NCBI RefSeq assembly: GCF_031010175.1
Contig: NZ_JAUAMB010000001.1
Span: 299,856-363,855, forward strand
DNA: 64,000 bases
Direction: 5' to 3'
From: Halomonas sp. SpR1
GTDB taxonomy: Bacteria; Pseudomonadota; Gammaproteobacteria; Pseudomonadales; Halomonadaceae
Below the pieces are notes generated by a model, which worked only from the letters and a program-made list of their open reading frames with translations, had not been told where the DNA came from and searched no databases. Positions within the stretch are counted from its first letter, which is position 1; every line of letters starts with the position of its first letter. The translations under genes were made by a program, and so were the position numbers. Positions 28,188-36,820 of this stretch are shown piece after piece.

Positions 28188-28217
28188 ATGGGCGCATCGC
28201 CAATGCGATGCGCCCAT
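28188..28217. terminator. hairpin between hupB and ppiD, likely terminator or attenuator
   Basis: ATGGGCGCATCG and CGATGCGCCCAT form a perfect 12-bp stem with a six-base loop 24 bp after the hupB stop. On the leftward strand it is followed by GTTATTTTC, an interrupted T-run. It probably ends or reduces hupB transcription before ppiD. Confidence 0.75.
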
Positions 28218-28241
28218 TAGGTTACAGCAAACGCGGTCAAA

Positions 28242-28514
28242 TTAGTTGACGGCGTCTTTCAGCGCCTTACCTGCTTTGAAGCTGGGTACTTTGGCTGCGC
28301 TGATCTGGATTGGCTCACCCGTTTGTGGGTTGCGGCCAGTACGAGCAGCACGCTCTTTGATCGCGAAGGTACCAAAACCTACCAGAGATACGCTTTCGCC
28401 TTTTTTAAGGCTATCGGTGACAGACTCCACCATGGCATCCAATGCGCGGGTTGCCGCTGCTTTGGGAATATCTGCAGACGCGGCAATGGCTTCAATCAGC
28501 TCGGACTTATTCAC
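28242..28514 (-). CDS. hupB: nucleoid protein HU-beta
   Basis: 90 residues starting [11 protein letters not shown] with the HU/IHF fold. The conserved [21 protein letters not shown] carries the DNA-binding arm and the RNP motif; [16 protein letters not shown] is the C-terminal helix. It is an abundant architectural DNA-binding protein. Its position downstream of lon and upstream of ppiD supports the beta assignment over HU-alpha. Confidence 0.94.
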   Translation of the reverse strand: MNKSELIEAIAASADIPKAAATRALDAMVESVTDSLKKGESVSLVGFGTFAIKERAARTGRNPQTGEPIQISAAKVPSFKAGKALKDAVN

Positions 28515-28707
28515 TCTTCACCCCTTGACTGTTTCAAAAAATGGCTCTGAACGGCATGGTCACCGATGGATACGACGATCAAAGCATAGCTGCGTTTTAT
28601 AGCAATGCCTTGAAACATCTGTCAAGCAACCATGCCGCGAGATACCCGCCACACGAGTGGCGAGCAAATATTAAGTAAAATTAAAGACCAGAGAGGACTT
28701 TAACAGC

Positions 28708-31119
28708 TTAATGGGTACTAGCAACAACGGTATTACTAAACGATGCTTCGGTACTTTTCAATGGCGCACCGTCTTCTACCTTATCTGCTAGCGCTACGGC
28801 TAAGACATCATCTATCCAGCGTACCGGACGAATATCCAATGCACCTTTGATATTGTCAGGTACTTCCTTGAGATCACGACGGTTTTCTTCAGGAATTAGC
28901 ACTGTCTTTATACCACCGCGGCGGGCTGCCAGCAATTTCTCCTTCAATCCGCCAATCGGCAATACTTCTCCGCGCAGATTGACTTCGCCGGTCATGGCCA
29001 CATCACAGCGTACCGCACGCTGGGTATAGGCAGAAACGATCGCCGTTACCATGGCAATACCCGCACTGGGGCCATCTTTCGGTGTTGCCCCTTCCGGCAC
29101 GTGAATATGCAGATCTTCTTTTTCGAACCGATCGGGGTCAATGCCATAAGCTTCAGCCCTGGCACGCACCACTGTTTGGGCGGCACTCACCGACTCTTTC
29201 ATCACATCGCCAAGTGAACCGGTCTTGTTAATTCGCCCCTTACCTGGCGTCACCACGGACTCTATGCTGAGCAGTTCACCCCCCACCGATGTCCAGGCAA
29301 GCCCTGTTACTCGGCCGATCTGGTCGTCCTGCTCCGCTAAGCCGTAACTGTAGCGACGAACGCCCGCGTAGTGCTCAATTTGCTCTGCCGTTAAGCTCTG
29401 CCCCGCTTGTTTGGCTTGGGGGTCACGCTCTGCCTCAATCCGTTCACGCAATACCTTGCGCGACACCTTGGCAATCTGTCGCTCTAACTCACGCACACCC
29501 GCTTCTCGTGTGTAGTAGCGAATAAGCTCTAAAAGTGCGCTATCTTCCAGCGTTAACTCATCGCCTTTTAAACCGTTCGCGGCTAATTGCTTAGGCAATA
29601 AGTAGCGTTTAGCGATCGCCAGCTTCTCATCTTCGGTGTAACCCGGCAGACGAATAATCTCCATGCGGTCAAGCAGTGCACTGGGAATATTCATCGAGTT
29701 AGCAGTACAGATGAAGAGCGTCTCGGAGAGATCGTAGTCGAGCTCCAGGTAGTGATCGCTAAAGCTGTTGTTCTGCTCCGGATCAAGCACTTCGAGCAGC
29801 GCAGAAGCCGGATCACCGCGGTGATCCATACCTAGCTTGTCGACCTCGTCCAGCAGGAACAATGGGTTTTTTACCCCGGCCCGGCTCATCCGCTGCATCA
29901 GTTTACCCGGCAACGAGCCGATATAGGTGCGCCGATGGCCGCGAATTTCCGACTCATCGCGGACACCACCCAGCGCCAAACGCACGTACTTGCGATTGGT
30001 GGCACGGGCGATGGACTGGCCAAGCGAGGTCTTACCCACCCCTGGCGGCCCCACGAGACACAGCACCGGGCCTTTCATCTTGCGTACGCGCTTCTGTACG
30101 GCAAGGTACTCCAGGATGCGTGCTTTGACCTCCTCCAGGCCGTAGTGATCCTCATCCAGCACCTGTTGTGCTTTGACGAGATCATGTTTGACGCGGGTGC
30201 GCTTTTTCCATGGAACTGCAACTAACCAATCCAGGTAAGAGCGCACCACGGTCGCTTCGGCGGAGTTTGAGGCCATCATTTTGAGCTTATTGAGCTCTTG
30301 CGTGGCTTTCTCAGATGCCTCCTTCGGCATACCGGATTCTTTAATCGCCAGCTCGTACTTTTCAGCCTCATTGGGCACGTTATCCAGCTCACCCATCTCT
30401 TTCTGGATGGCTTTCATTTGCTCATTGAGATAGTACTCGCGCTGGGTCTTCTCCATCTGCTCTTTGACCCGTGAGCGGATGCGCTTCTCTACTTGCAGCA
30501 GGTCGATCTCAGACTCGATCAGCGCCATCAAATGCTCAATACGATCGCGCACGCGATCCATCTCAAGCAGCTCTTGTTTGTCGCCAATTTTAAGCGACAG
30601 ATGGGCACAGATAGTGTCCACCAAGCGGCTTGGATCCTCTATCCCCGACAGCGAATTAAGCACTTCGTTAGGGACTTTCTTGGAAAGCTTGACGTACTGT
30701 TCGAACTGATTGAGCAACACGCGAACCAGCGCTTCCTGCTCACGACTGGTAAGCGGTTCGCTCTCACGGGGTGTTAAGTGCGCCTGAGTGTAGCCTGCCG
30801 CATTCTCTTCGACATTCAGTACATCCGCTCGAAAATTACCTTCAATAAGCACTTTGACCGTGCCATCGGGCAACTTGAGCAGTTGCATGATATCGGCCAC
30901 GGTGCCCATCGCGTAAAGATCCGCGTTGTCAGGCTCATCTTGAGACGCTTCACGCTGAGCCACCAGTAGCACACGTTTATCAGCCTCCATCGCCGCTTCA
31001 AGCGCCTGGATAGACTTTTCACGACCTACAAAGAGAGGGATAACCATTTGCGGATAAACAACCACATCGCGCAATGGCAAAAGGGGTAGACATTGTGTCT
31101 GTTCGGCGTTCTGCTGCAT
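28708..31119 (-). CDS. lon: ATP-dependent protease La (Lon)
   Basis: 803 residues, the usual length. The N-terminal substrate-binding domain begins LPLLPLRDVVVYPQMV. The AAA+ module has Walker A GPPGVGKTS and Walker B FLLDEVDKLG. The C-terminal protease domain carries the catalytic serine in PKDGPSAG and the lysine about 43 residues later in LPIGGLKEKLLAA. It degrades misfolded and regulatory proteins in the cytoplasm. It is preceded by a 236-bp gap with repeats and a terminator for clpX; heat-shock control is usual for the family, but I could not identify a clear sigma-32 promoter. Confidence 0.97.
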   Translation of the reverse strand: MQQNAEQTQCLPLLPLRDVVVYPQMVIPLFVGREKSIQALEAAMEADKRVLLVAQREASQDEPDNADLYAMGTVADIMQLLKLPDGTVKVLIEGNFRADVLNVEENAAGYTQAHLTPRESEPLTSREQEALVRVLLNQFEQYVKLSKKVPNEVLNSLSGIEDPSRLVDTICAHLSLKIGDKQELLEMDRVRDRIEHLMALIESEIDLLQVEKRIRSRVKEQMEKTQREYYLNEQMKAIQKEMGELDNVPNEAEKYELAIKESGMPKEASEKATQELNKLKMMASNSAEATVVRSYLDWLVAVPWKKRTRVKHDLVKAQQVLDEDHYGLEEVKARILEYLAVQKRVRKMKGPVLCLVGPPGVGKTSLGQSIARATNRKYVRLALGGVRDESEIRGHRRTYIGSLPGKLMQRMSRAGVKNPLFLLDEVDKLGMDHRGDPASALLEVLDPEQNNSFSDHYLELDYDLSETLFICTANSMNIPSALLDRMEIIRLPGYTEDEKLAIAKRYLLPKQLAANGLKGDELTLEDSALLELIRYYTREAGVRELERQIAKVSRKVLRERIEAERDPQAKQAGQSLTAEQIEHYAGVRRYSYGLAEQDDQIGRVTGLAWTSVGGELLSIESVVTPGKGRINKTGSLGDVMKESVSAAQTVVRARAEAYGIDPDRFEKEDLHIHVPEGATPKDGPSAGIAMVTAIVSAYTQRAVRCDVAMTGEVNLRGEVLPIGGLKEKLLAARRGGIKTVLIPEENRRDLKEVPDNIKGALDIRPVRWIDDVLAVALADKVEDGAPLKSTEASFSNTVVASTH

Positions 31120-31146
31120 CGCAGACGTTCCTCGACAAATCGGATG

Positions 31147-31182
31147 AGTACTTAAAAGAGTACTTGGAAAAGTACTACACTT
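31147..31182. repeat. 12-bp triplicate AGTACT repeat upstream of lon
   Basis: AGTACTTAAAAG, AGTACTTGGAAA and AGTACTACACTT lie head to tail, giving three self-complementary AGTACT sites exactly 12 bp apart. They lie 27-63 bp upstream of the lon start codon, in the 5' leader or promoter. Confidence 0.75.
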
Positions 31183-31253
31183 TTCAACATGCTATCGTTT
31201 AAAGCGTTAGCACTGAATAGGCTAGACAGTAACACTTCACGGATTAGGCTTTA

Positions 31254-31279
31254 TAGCGCTCTATAATAGCGCTCTATAA
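31254..31279. repeat. 13-bp tandem duplication next to clpX terminator
   Basis: TAGCGCTCTATAA is present twice without spacer. Each copy holds AGCGCT, which is self-complementary, and on the leftward strand each reads TTATAGAGCGCTA, so a TATTAT or TATAAA -10-like element is doubled. It may belong to the lon promoter. Confidence 0.75.
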
Positions 31280-31283
31280 TAAC

Positions 31284-31307
31284 AAGGGGTCGCCTAGGCG
31301 ACCCCTT
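31284..31307 (-). terminator. terminator after clpX (perfect 24-bp palindrome)
   Basis: AAGGGGTCGCCTAGGCGACCCCTT is an exact palindrome able to form a very stable stem. It is 48 bp downstream of the clpX stop and followed on that strand by GTTATTAT. It insulates lon from the tig-clpPX unit. Confidence 0.85.
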
Positions 31308-31355
31308 GGTTTAGCGCAAGCGGGTTGAAGCTGGGCCGCGATACTCGACTAACCA

Positions 31356-32636
31356 CTAACCATCAGTGCCGTCGACACGTGCTTCTTCTTGCTGAGAGTA
31401 GATCAACAGTGGCTCGCTCTCACCAGCAATCACCGAGGCATCGATGACGACTTTGCTGACGCCTTCAAGCGACGGAATTTCATACATGGTATCCAGCAAT
31501 ACTGACTCTAAAATAGAGCGCAGACCGCGGGCCCCCGTTTTACGTTCCATGGCTTTCTCAGCCACCGCACGTAACGCTTCATCTCTAAACTCTAGCGTTA
31601 CATCTTCCATTTCAAACAATTTAGCGTACTGCTTGACCAGCGAGTTCTTGGGCTCCGTCAGAATCTGCACCAGAGCGTCTTCTGTCAGTTCCATCAGTGT
31701 CGCGATGATCGGCAAACGACCCACGAACTCTGGAATCAAACCAAATTTAACCAGGTCATCAGGCTCGACGTCGGCCAGCAGCTCACCCACCCCACGGGAG
31801 GACTCCTTGCTTTTCACTGCTGCATTGAAGCCGATCCCGCCCTTTTCAGCGCGGTCACGAATAACCTTGTCCAGCCCCGCAAACGCACCGCCGACGATAA
31901 ACAGAATATTGCCCGTATTAACCTGAACAAACTCCTGCTGGGGGTGTTTGCGTCCGCCTTGAGGCGGCACAGACGCTGTCGTTCCTTCAATAAGCTTCAG
32001 CAATGCCTGCTGTACGCCTTCACCCGACACATCGCGAGTGATCGAAGGGTTATCCGATTTGCGTGAAATCTTGTCGATTTCATCAATATAAACAATGCCG
32101 CGCTCGGCTTTTTCGACGTCGTAATCGCACTTCTGCAACAGCTTCTGGATGATGTTTTCAACATCTTCACCGACATAGCCGGCTTCCGTCAGCGTGGTTG
32201 CATCCGCAATGGTAAAAGGTACATTCAGTAGCCGTGCCATGGTTTCCGCTAGCAGCGTTTTACCGCTACCGGTGGGACCAATTAGCAGAATGTTTGATTT
32301 ACCTAGTTCTACGTCGCCGTCGCGTACATCGGTTTTCAGACGCTTGTAGTGGTTATACACCGCTACGGAAAGCACCATTTTGGCGCGATCCTGTCCGATA
32401 ACGTAATCATCTAGTGTGTGACGTATTTCGCGAGGCGTAGGTAAACGCTCCTCATCGCTCTCGGCATCGGCTTCGAGAACTTCCTCGCGAATGATGTCAT
32501 TACATAAGTCGACACACTCATCGCAGATATAAACGGACGGGCCCGCAATCAGCTTACGTACTTCGTTTTGGTTCTTACCACAAAACGAGCAGTAGAGCAG
32601 CTTGCCCCCTTCGTCCTTGCCTTTGCCGTCGGCCAT
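31356..32636 (-). CDS. clpX: ClpXP ATPase subunit ClpX
   Basis: 426 residues. The N-terminal zinc-binding domain has the four cysteines in YCSFCGKNQ and [10 protein letters not shown]. Walker A is GPTGSGKT, Walker B is VYIDEIDKI and the sensor region [10 protein letters not shown] is intact. The LIGF-like loop for docking to ClpP appears as KGGIGFNA. It unfolds tagged proteins and feeds them to ClpP. It lies 74 bp after clpP on the same strand. Confidence 0.97.
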   Translation of the reverse strand: MADGKGKDEGGKLLYCSFCGKNQNEVRKLIAGPSVYICDECVDLCNDIIREEVLEADAESDEERLPTPREIRHTLDDYVIGQDRAKMVLSVAVYNHYKRLKTDVRDGDVELGKSNILLIGPTGSGKTLLAETMARLLNVPFTIADATTLTEAGYVGEDVENIIQKLLQKCDYDVEKAERGIVYIDEIDKISRKSDNPSITRDVSGEGVQQALLKLIEGTTASVPPQGGRKHPQQEFVQVNTGNILFIVGGAFAGLDKVIRDRAEKGGIGFNAAVKSKESSRGVGELLADVEPDDLVKFGLIPEFVGRLPIIATLMELTEDALVQILTEPKNSLVKQYAKLFEMEDVTLEFRDEALRAVAEKAMERKTGARGLRSILESVLLDTMYEIPSLEGVSKVVIDASVIAGESEPLLIYSQQEEARVDGTDG

Positions 32637-32710
32637 TCGTATACCTCTGTCACTGCGGCGGCTTTCACCGCCGGAAAAGCTCGTTAGAAAAGCAGAATCC
32701 TATCACGCTA

Positions 32711-33328
32711 TCAGGATGTAGGCCGCTTATCCAGTACTGCATCAATCAAACCATACTCTTTGGCTGTATTGGCGCTCATGAAATTATCCCGATCGGTATC
32801 ACGCGAAACGGTTTCAATATCCTGGCCCGTGTGATGGGCAAGAATTTGATTCAGTTTTTCACGAATACCGAGAATTTCACGGGTATGAATTTCGATATCA
32901 GACGCTTGGCCCTGGTAACCACCTAGCGGCTGATGAATCATCACCCGCGAGTTAGGCAGACAGTAGCGTTTACCAGCAGCACCAGCTGTCAATAACAGCG
33001 CGCCCATGCTGGCCGCCTGACCAATACATACCGTAGAGACATCTGGCTTCACAAACTGCATCGTGTCGTAAATCGACATACCCGCGGTAACAGAGCCACC
33101 TGGCGAGTTGATATACAGGTGAATATCTTTATCGGGATTTTCCGATTCCAGGAACAGCAACTGGGCGACAACCAGATTAGCCATGTAGTCTTCTACAGGG
33201 CCTACCAAAAAGATCACGCGCTCTTTTAACAGGCGTGAGTAGATGTCGTAGGCCCTTTCCCCTTTGGCGCTCTGCTCAACCACCATGGGCACTAGACCGC
33301 CGGCGTTTTGAATATCAAACTCACTCAT
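32711..33328 (-). CDS. clpP: ClpP serine protease subunit
   Basis: 205 residues. The catalytic serine is in IGQAASMGA, the histidine in [12 protein letters not shown], and the aspartate follows in the [11 protein letters not shown] segment. The N-terminal propeptide is short. It forms the double heptameric proteolytic chamber that partners ClpX, encoded immediately downstream. The tig-clpP-clpX-lon order is the standard one. Confidence 0.97.
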   Translation of the reverse strand: MSEFDIQNAGGLVPMVVEQSAKGERAYDIYSRLLKERVIFLVGPVEDYMANLVVAQLLFLESENPDKDIHLYINSPGGSVTAGMSIYDTMQFVKPDVSTVCIGQAASMGALLLTAGAAGKRYCLPNSRVMIHQPLGGYQGQASDIEIHTREILGIREKLNQILAHHTGQDIETVSRDTDRDNFMSANTAKEYGLIDAVLDKRPTS

Positions 33329-33396
33329 TCAGGTGATTCCTTGCGTCCGGGAAGGGAAAGGCGCACCGACATACAGGTGCGCCACGTTCCAAGGTG

Positions 33397-34749
33397 TTAG
33401 GCGCTCGCTTGCTCGCCCTCTTCGGCACCCTCATCTTGCTCTGCCTGCTGTTGCGCAGCGGCAAGGGCTTGTTGGTAAGACATCTCAACGTCTTTAATGT
33501 TCGTTTGCTCAAGCAGCTTAGCCACCGCCTTCTCTTCAAGAATGGCAGATTTTACCTGGGTTTTCAGCTGCTCATTACCCATGTAGTAGCTAACCACTTC
33601 ATCAGGGTCTTGGTACTGCTCGGCCAGCTCGGTTACCTTGGCTTTGATAGCGTCATCGTCAGCATCAAGTTCGTTAGCCTTGATCACTTCAGCCAGCAGC
33701 AAGCCAACCTGAACGCGGCCTTTGGCCTGCTCTTCGAACAGCTCGTTGGGTAACTGACTAACATCAAAGTCTTCGCCCAGGCCAAACTGCTGGGCCGCCT
33801 GGCGCTTCATGCCATCTGTCTCTTGCTGAACGAGAGCGCTAGGCACAGGAATTTCGTTAACCTTTTTCAGCGCATCAAGTACTTGCTGCTTAACCCGGTT
33901 ATCGACGGCTTGCGACGCTTCACGGGTCATGTTCTTTTTGATTTCAGCGCGGAATTTTTCCTGGTCACCGCCTTCTACGCCAAAGCGCTCGATAAACTCA
34001 GCATCAACCTCGGGCAGTTCCTGGCTGCTGACCTTGTGCACTGTTACCTTGAAGGTAGCGTCTTTACCGGCCAAATGCTCGGCCTGGTAATCTGCAGGGA
34101 AGGTGACATTAAGAGTCTTCTCTTCACCCGCTTTGGCGCCAATCAGTTGCTCTTCAAAACCGGGAATGAAGCTATTGGAGCCAATGACTAGGGTGTGACC
34201 TTCGGCGCTACCGCCTTCAAACGGCTCATCACCGATATACCCCTGGAAGTCAATAGTAACTTGGTCACCGTCGGCGGCCGCAGCGTCCACTTCTTCCCAG
34301 GCGGCGTTTTGCTTACGCAGCGTATCGATCATTTCGTCGACATCGGCATCGCTGACGGAAACCACCGGGCGCTCAATCTCTGTGCCTTCGATTGAAGCCA
34401 GCTCGACCTGCGGGTAGATCTCCATGACCGCAACGAATTCTAAATCTTTACCCGACTCATTGACCGATGGCTCAATTTGCGGGAAGCCAGCCGGGTTCAG
34501 GCCTTCTTCGGTAATAGCGCGCACGTAACGCTCGCGCATCACTTCGCTGACTACTTCATTACGTACGTCTTGGCCGTAGCGCTGCTGGACTACTGCCATT
34601 GGCACCCGGCCCTGGCGAAAACCATTCAAGCGAACATTCTTCGCGGTGTCTTTCAAGCGAGCGCTAACGGCCTCGTCGATTTCGGCAGCCGGCACCTGAA
34701 TGGTAATGCGGCGTTCGATCTGGGAGGTCGTCTCGACAGAAACTTGCAT
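33397..34749 (-). CDS. tig: trigger factor
   Basis: 450 residues. The N-terminal ribosome-binding domain has the GFRQGRVP signature that docks near L23. A FKBP-like isomerase domain lies around residues 160-245 (TIDFQGYIGDEPFEGG), and the helical C-terminal arms end in a Glu/Gln/Ala-rich tail. It is the ribosome-bound chaperone and prolyl isomerase for nascent chains. It is the first gene of the leftward quality-control unit. Confidence 0.96.
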   Translation of the reverse strand: MQVSVETTSQIERRITIQVPAAEIDEAVSARLKDTAKNVRLNGFRQGRVPMAVVQQRYGQDVRNEVVSEVMRERYVRAITEEGLNPAGFPQIEPSVNESGKDLEFVAVMEIYPQVELASIEGTEIERPVVSVSDADVDEMIDTLRKQNAAWEEVDAAAADGDQVTIDFQGYIGDEPFEGGSAEGHTLVIGSNSFIPGFEEQLIGAKAGEEKTLNVTFPADYQAEHLAGKDATFKVTVHKVSSQELPEVDAEFIERFGVEGGDQEKFRAEIKKNMTREASQAVDNRVKQQVLDALKKVNEIPVPSALVQQETDGMKRQAAQQFGLGEDFDVSQLPNELFEEQAKGRVQVGLLLAEVIKANELDADDDAIKAKVTELAEQYQDPDEVVSYYMGNEQLKTQVKSAILEEKAVAKLLEQTNIKDVEMSYQQALAAAQQQAEQDEGAEEGEQASA

Positions 34750-34994
34750 GAATTGTCCTCTAACGGCTGGGCGTTGTGTTGATTGCGTGTAATTGTGCTG
34801 ATTGCGTCTAAAAAGATCAAAGGGGCAATTTTAAGAACCCCAACGCATGGTGGCAAGCGCCATGCTCGCAACATGGGGGCAGTGATTATAAAAACAAGGC
34901 AATAAGCGAGCAATTAACCGTTTTAGGGTGTGTTTGGCTTCATTATTGCCCCTCACACTGCATAACTGTTGCCATTCTACTGCTTTGTACGCCT

Positions 34995-35019
34995 TGCAGC
35001 GACTTTTTCAATCGCTGCA
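34995..35019 (-). terminator. possible terminator after small membrane protein gene
   Basis: TGCAGCGA and TCGCTGCA form a perfect 8-bp stem around a nine-base A/T-rich loop, 9 bp past the stop of the leftward gene at 35029. The T-run lies before the stem and in the loop rather than after it, so termination is uncertain. Confidence 0.4.
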
Positions 35020-35028
35020 GAAAAAGCG

Positions 35029-35406
35029 CTAGCTAGCTTGACGCTCACCTGACCACCATAGGCTTAGCGCATGAAGCAGCACCCCAAGGGTTGCTCCATG
35101 GGAGATAAACACCTGCCAGCTAATCCAGTCCGTAAATAGTGCGTGCCAACCGCCCATTACTGCCATTCCTAGCAGCAGCATGGCAACTAACCGTTTGCAC
35201 AGTTGCGGCAGCCGCCTACGTGCCTCCACGGCCAATAAGCGCCATTGCACAACAGTCGCCAAGGAGACCAATACTAAAGCGAAGATGATCAGCGTTTGGC
35301 GGGTTTCATGCCCGCCCGCCATGTAGCGAGGCAGGGTCGCCAGCATAACGATACATAAGCCCAGCGCGACGCTAATGCGCTCAGGCGAGGTAGGCGCTCG
35401 CTGCAT
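35029..35406 (-). CDS. small multi-pass membrane protein of unknown function
   Basis: 125 residues with four probable membrane segments (about 12-28, 36-54, 72-88 and 95-118) and a basic loop EARRRLPQLCKRL between segments two and three. I recognise no family. It starts 3 bp after the stop of the MioC-like flavodoxin gene, so the two are co-transcribed and may act together at the membrane; this is inference. It is followed by a 279-bp gap before tig in which I see only a weak hairpin. Confidence 0.7.
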   Translation of the reverse strand: MQRAPTSPERISVALGLCIVMLATLPRYMAGGHETRQTLIIFALVLVSLATVVQWRLLAVEARRRLPQLCKRLVAMLLLGMAVMGGWHALFTDWISWQVFISHGATLGVLLHALSLWWSGERQAS

Positions 35407-35409
35407 CGT

Positions 35410-35880
35410 TCAGGCTACCTCTAATTGCTGGGCAATGATCCACTCTTCCACCCAGGGAACAGCAGCATCGTCAGCCATAAAGGTTTCCATGGCATCAATC
35501 TCTAGGCGCTCGCCTAATCGGGTCGCACCATGATCCGCCAGCAGCTCGTCAAGCGCCCTGCCTGCGCCACAAAACGTATCGCCATAGGAGCTATCACCCA
35601 GGGCGATGAGACCGTAACGAAGCGACGTAAGCGCGGGGCTTTGATCGCGCAAATTGCGCACAAAGGGCACGAAACTGCCAGGAAAATCGCCACTGCCCGT
35701 GGTCGATACACAAAACAGCACCAAATCAGCATCGCCACCAACGATATCATCGACACTAGGCTGTTCCAGAATCGCCACAGCGTAACCGGCCTGCTCAAAT
35801 AGGGGCTTCACCTGCTCTGCCACGTCTAAGGCACCGCCATACATGGTGCCCACCAAAATATTCAGCTTCGGCATCGTCAC
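35410..35880 (-). CDS. mioC: MioC-like flavodoxin
   Basis: 156 residues with the short-chain flavodoxin fold. The FMN phosphate loop appears as VGTMYGGALDVAE near the N-terminus. VSTTGSGDFPGSFVPF and IALGDSSYGDTFCGAGRALD supply the loops around the isoalloxazine ring. Length and motifs match MioC, an FMN protein linked to biotin synthase electron supply and cell division in E. coli. A role as a general electron carrier is likely; the native partner is not visible. Confidence 0.85.
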   Translation of the reverse strand: MTMPKLNILVGTMYGGALDVAEQVKPLFEQAGYAVAILEQPSVDDIVGGDADLVLFCVSTTGSGDFPGSFVPFVRNLRDQSPALTSLRYGLIALGDSSYGDTFCGAGRALDELLADHGATRLGERLEIDAMETFMADDAAVPWVEEWIIAQQLEVA

Positions 35881-36017
35881 TCCCCTGTCAAAGTGTCACA
35901 GTGCCAACTGTCAAGTCGACAAATACCCGATGAATTTGCTCAAATATTAACATGGCTGGTTAGAATGAGACACATCACCCGTACCGGATGACTTACACGC
36001 AGCACACAGGAGTGGCT

Positions 36018-36224
36018 ATGCAGCAAACCTTCGAGACTTGGATCACCCCGCTAATGATTGGCGGCCTGATCTTATTTATGTGTTTTATTATTTGGGACTT
36101 GGCCAAAAAATCGAACGCAGGCAAATTTGGCACCATCATGCTGTTTGTCGTACTGGGCGCAGGCATGCTGGGTTATGTCATTAAAGTGGTGATTACCTGG
36201 CTGATTGAAAGCGGTGGCATTTAA
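36018..36224 (+). CDS. DUF2788 small inner membrane protein
   Basis: 68 residues from the ATG at 36018, preceded by AGGAG; an upstream in-frame ATG at 35988 has no such site. There are two membrane helices (about residues 10-25 and 38-60) around the basic loop DLAKKSNAGKFGT. The pattern matches the DUF2788 family found in pseudomonads and halomonads, whose function is unknown. It is divergent from the flavodoxin gene and ends at a clear terminator. Confidence 0.85.
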   Translation: MQQTFETWITPLMIGGLILFMCFIIWDLAKKSNAGKFGTIMLFVVLGAGMLGYVIKVVITWLIESGGI

Positions 36225-36272
36225 GGGGCACTAGGCAACCAACCCCACCAAGACGCTCGGATCATAAAAAGA

Positions 36273-36300
36273 AAAAGGAGCGCCAGAAGGCACTCCTTTT
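36273..36300. terminator. terminator after DUF2788 gene
   Basis: AAAAGGAGCGCC and GGCACTCCTTTT pair with one C/A mismatch around the AGAA loop. The arms supply A and T runs on both sides, so it can act for the rightward gene and for the leftward ihfA transcript. Confidence 0.8.
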
Positions 36301-36391
36301 AAAAGACATAAGTCTCAATAGGCATCGACTCTGGCGGCCATGAGCGCAGCCAAGCTGCCTGGGATTGGATAACCCCCATAGCCTCAAAAAA

Positions 36392-36691
36392 CTACTCACC
36401 GCCTACATAGTGCTCAACCTGCTGTTTGAGCTTCTGACCTGGACGAAACGTCACGACTCGCCGAGCAGAAATAGGGATTTCCTCACCGGTTTTAGGATTA
36501 CGTCCTGGTCGCTCGCGCTTATCACGCAGATCAAAGTTACCAAAACCCGACAGCTTTACCTGCTCGTTCTCACGCAGACAGGCTCGAATCTCTTCAAAAA
36601 AAGCTTCGACCATGGCCTTCGCTTCTCGCTTGGACAGGGCTAGCTCAGCATGCAAATGTTCAGCCAGCTCTGCTTTGGTCAACGCACCCAT
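36392..36691 (-). CDS. ihfA: integration host factor alpha subunit
   Basis: 99 residues from [13 protein letters not shown] at 36691. The HU/IHF fold is clear from [20 protein letters not shown] and [14 protein letters not shown]. It is the alpha rather than the beta subunit, judging by position after pheT, where ihfA is found in gammaproteobacteria, and by length. With IhfB it bends DNA at specific sites. Confidence 0.94.
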   Translation of the reverse strand: MGALTKAELAEHLHAELALSKREAKAMVEAFFEEIRACLRENEQVKLSGFGNFDLRDKRERPGRNPKTGEEIPISARRVVTFRPGQKLKQQVEHYVGGE

Positions 36692-36820
36692 AAGGCTTCT
36701 CCTTATCCTTGCAGCAAACATAGCAACAAACGCTCTGTATCAAATACACAGTAGCAAACGCATTGCCAAGAACGTGATAAGCATCGTGACGTGGCCCAGG
36801 TACTAATTCTAGCTACTTAC

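Noticed and set aside
28647..28662. CGCCAC-ACGA-GTGGCG hairpin after lon region
   Set aside because: A six-bp stem with no T-run on either strand, upstream of hupB and downstream of lon; could be chance.
31120..31260. Sigma-32 promoter for lon
   Set aside because: A TTGAAAA word is present on the lon strand, but no CCCATNT-like -10 occurs at proper spacing.
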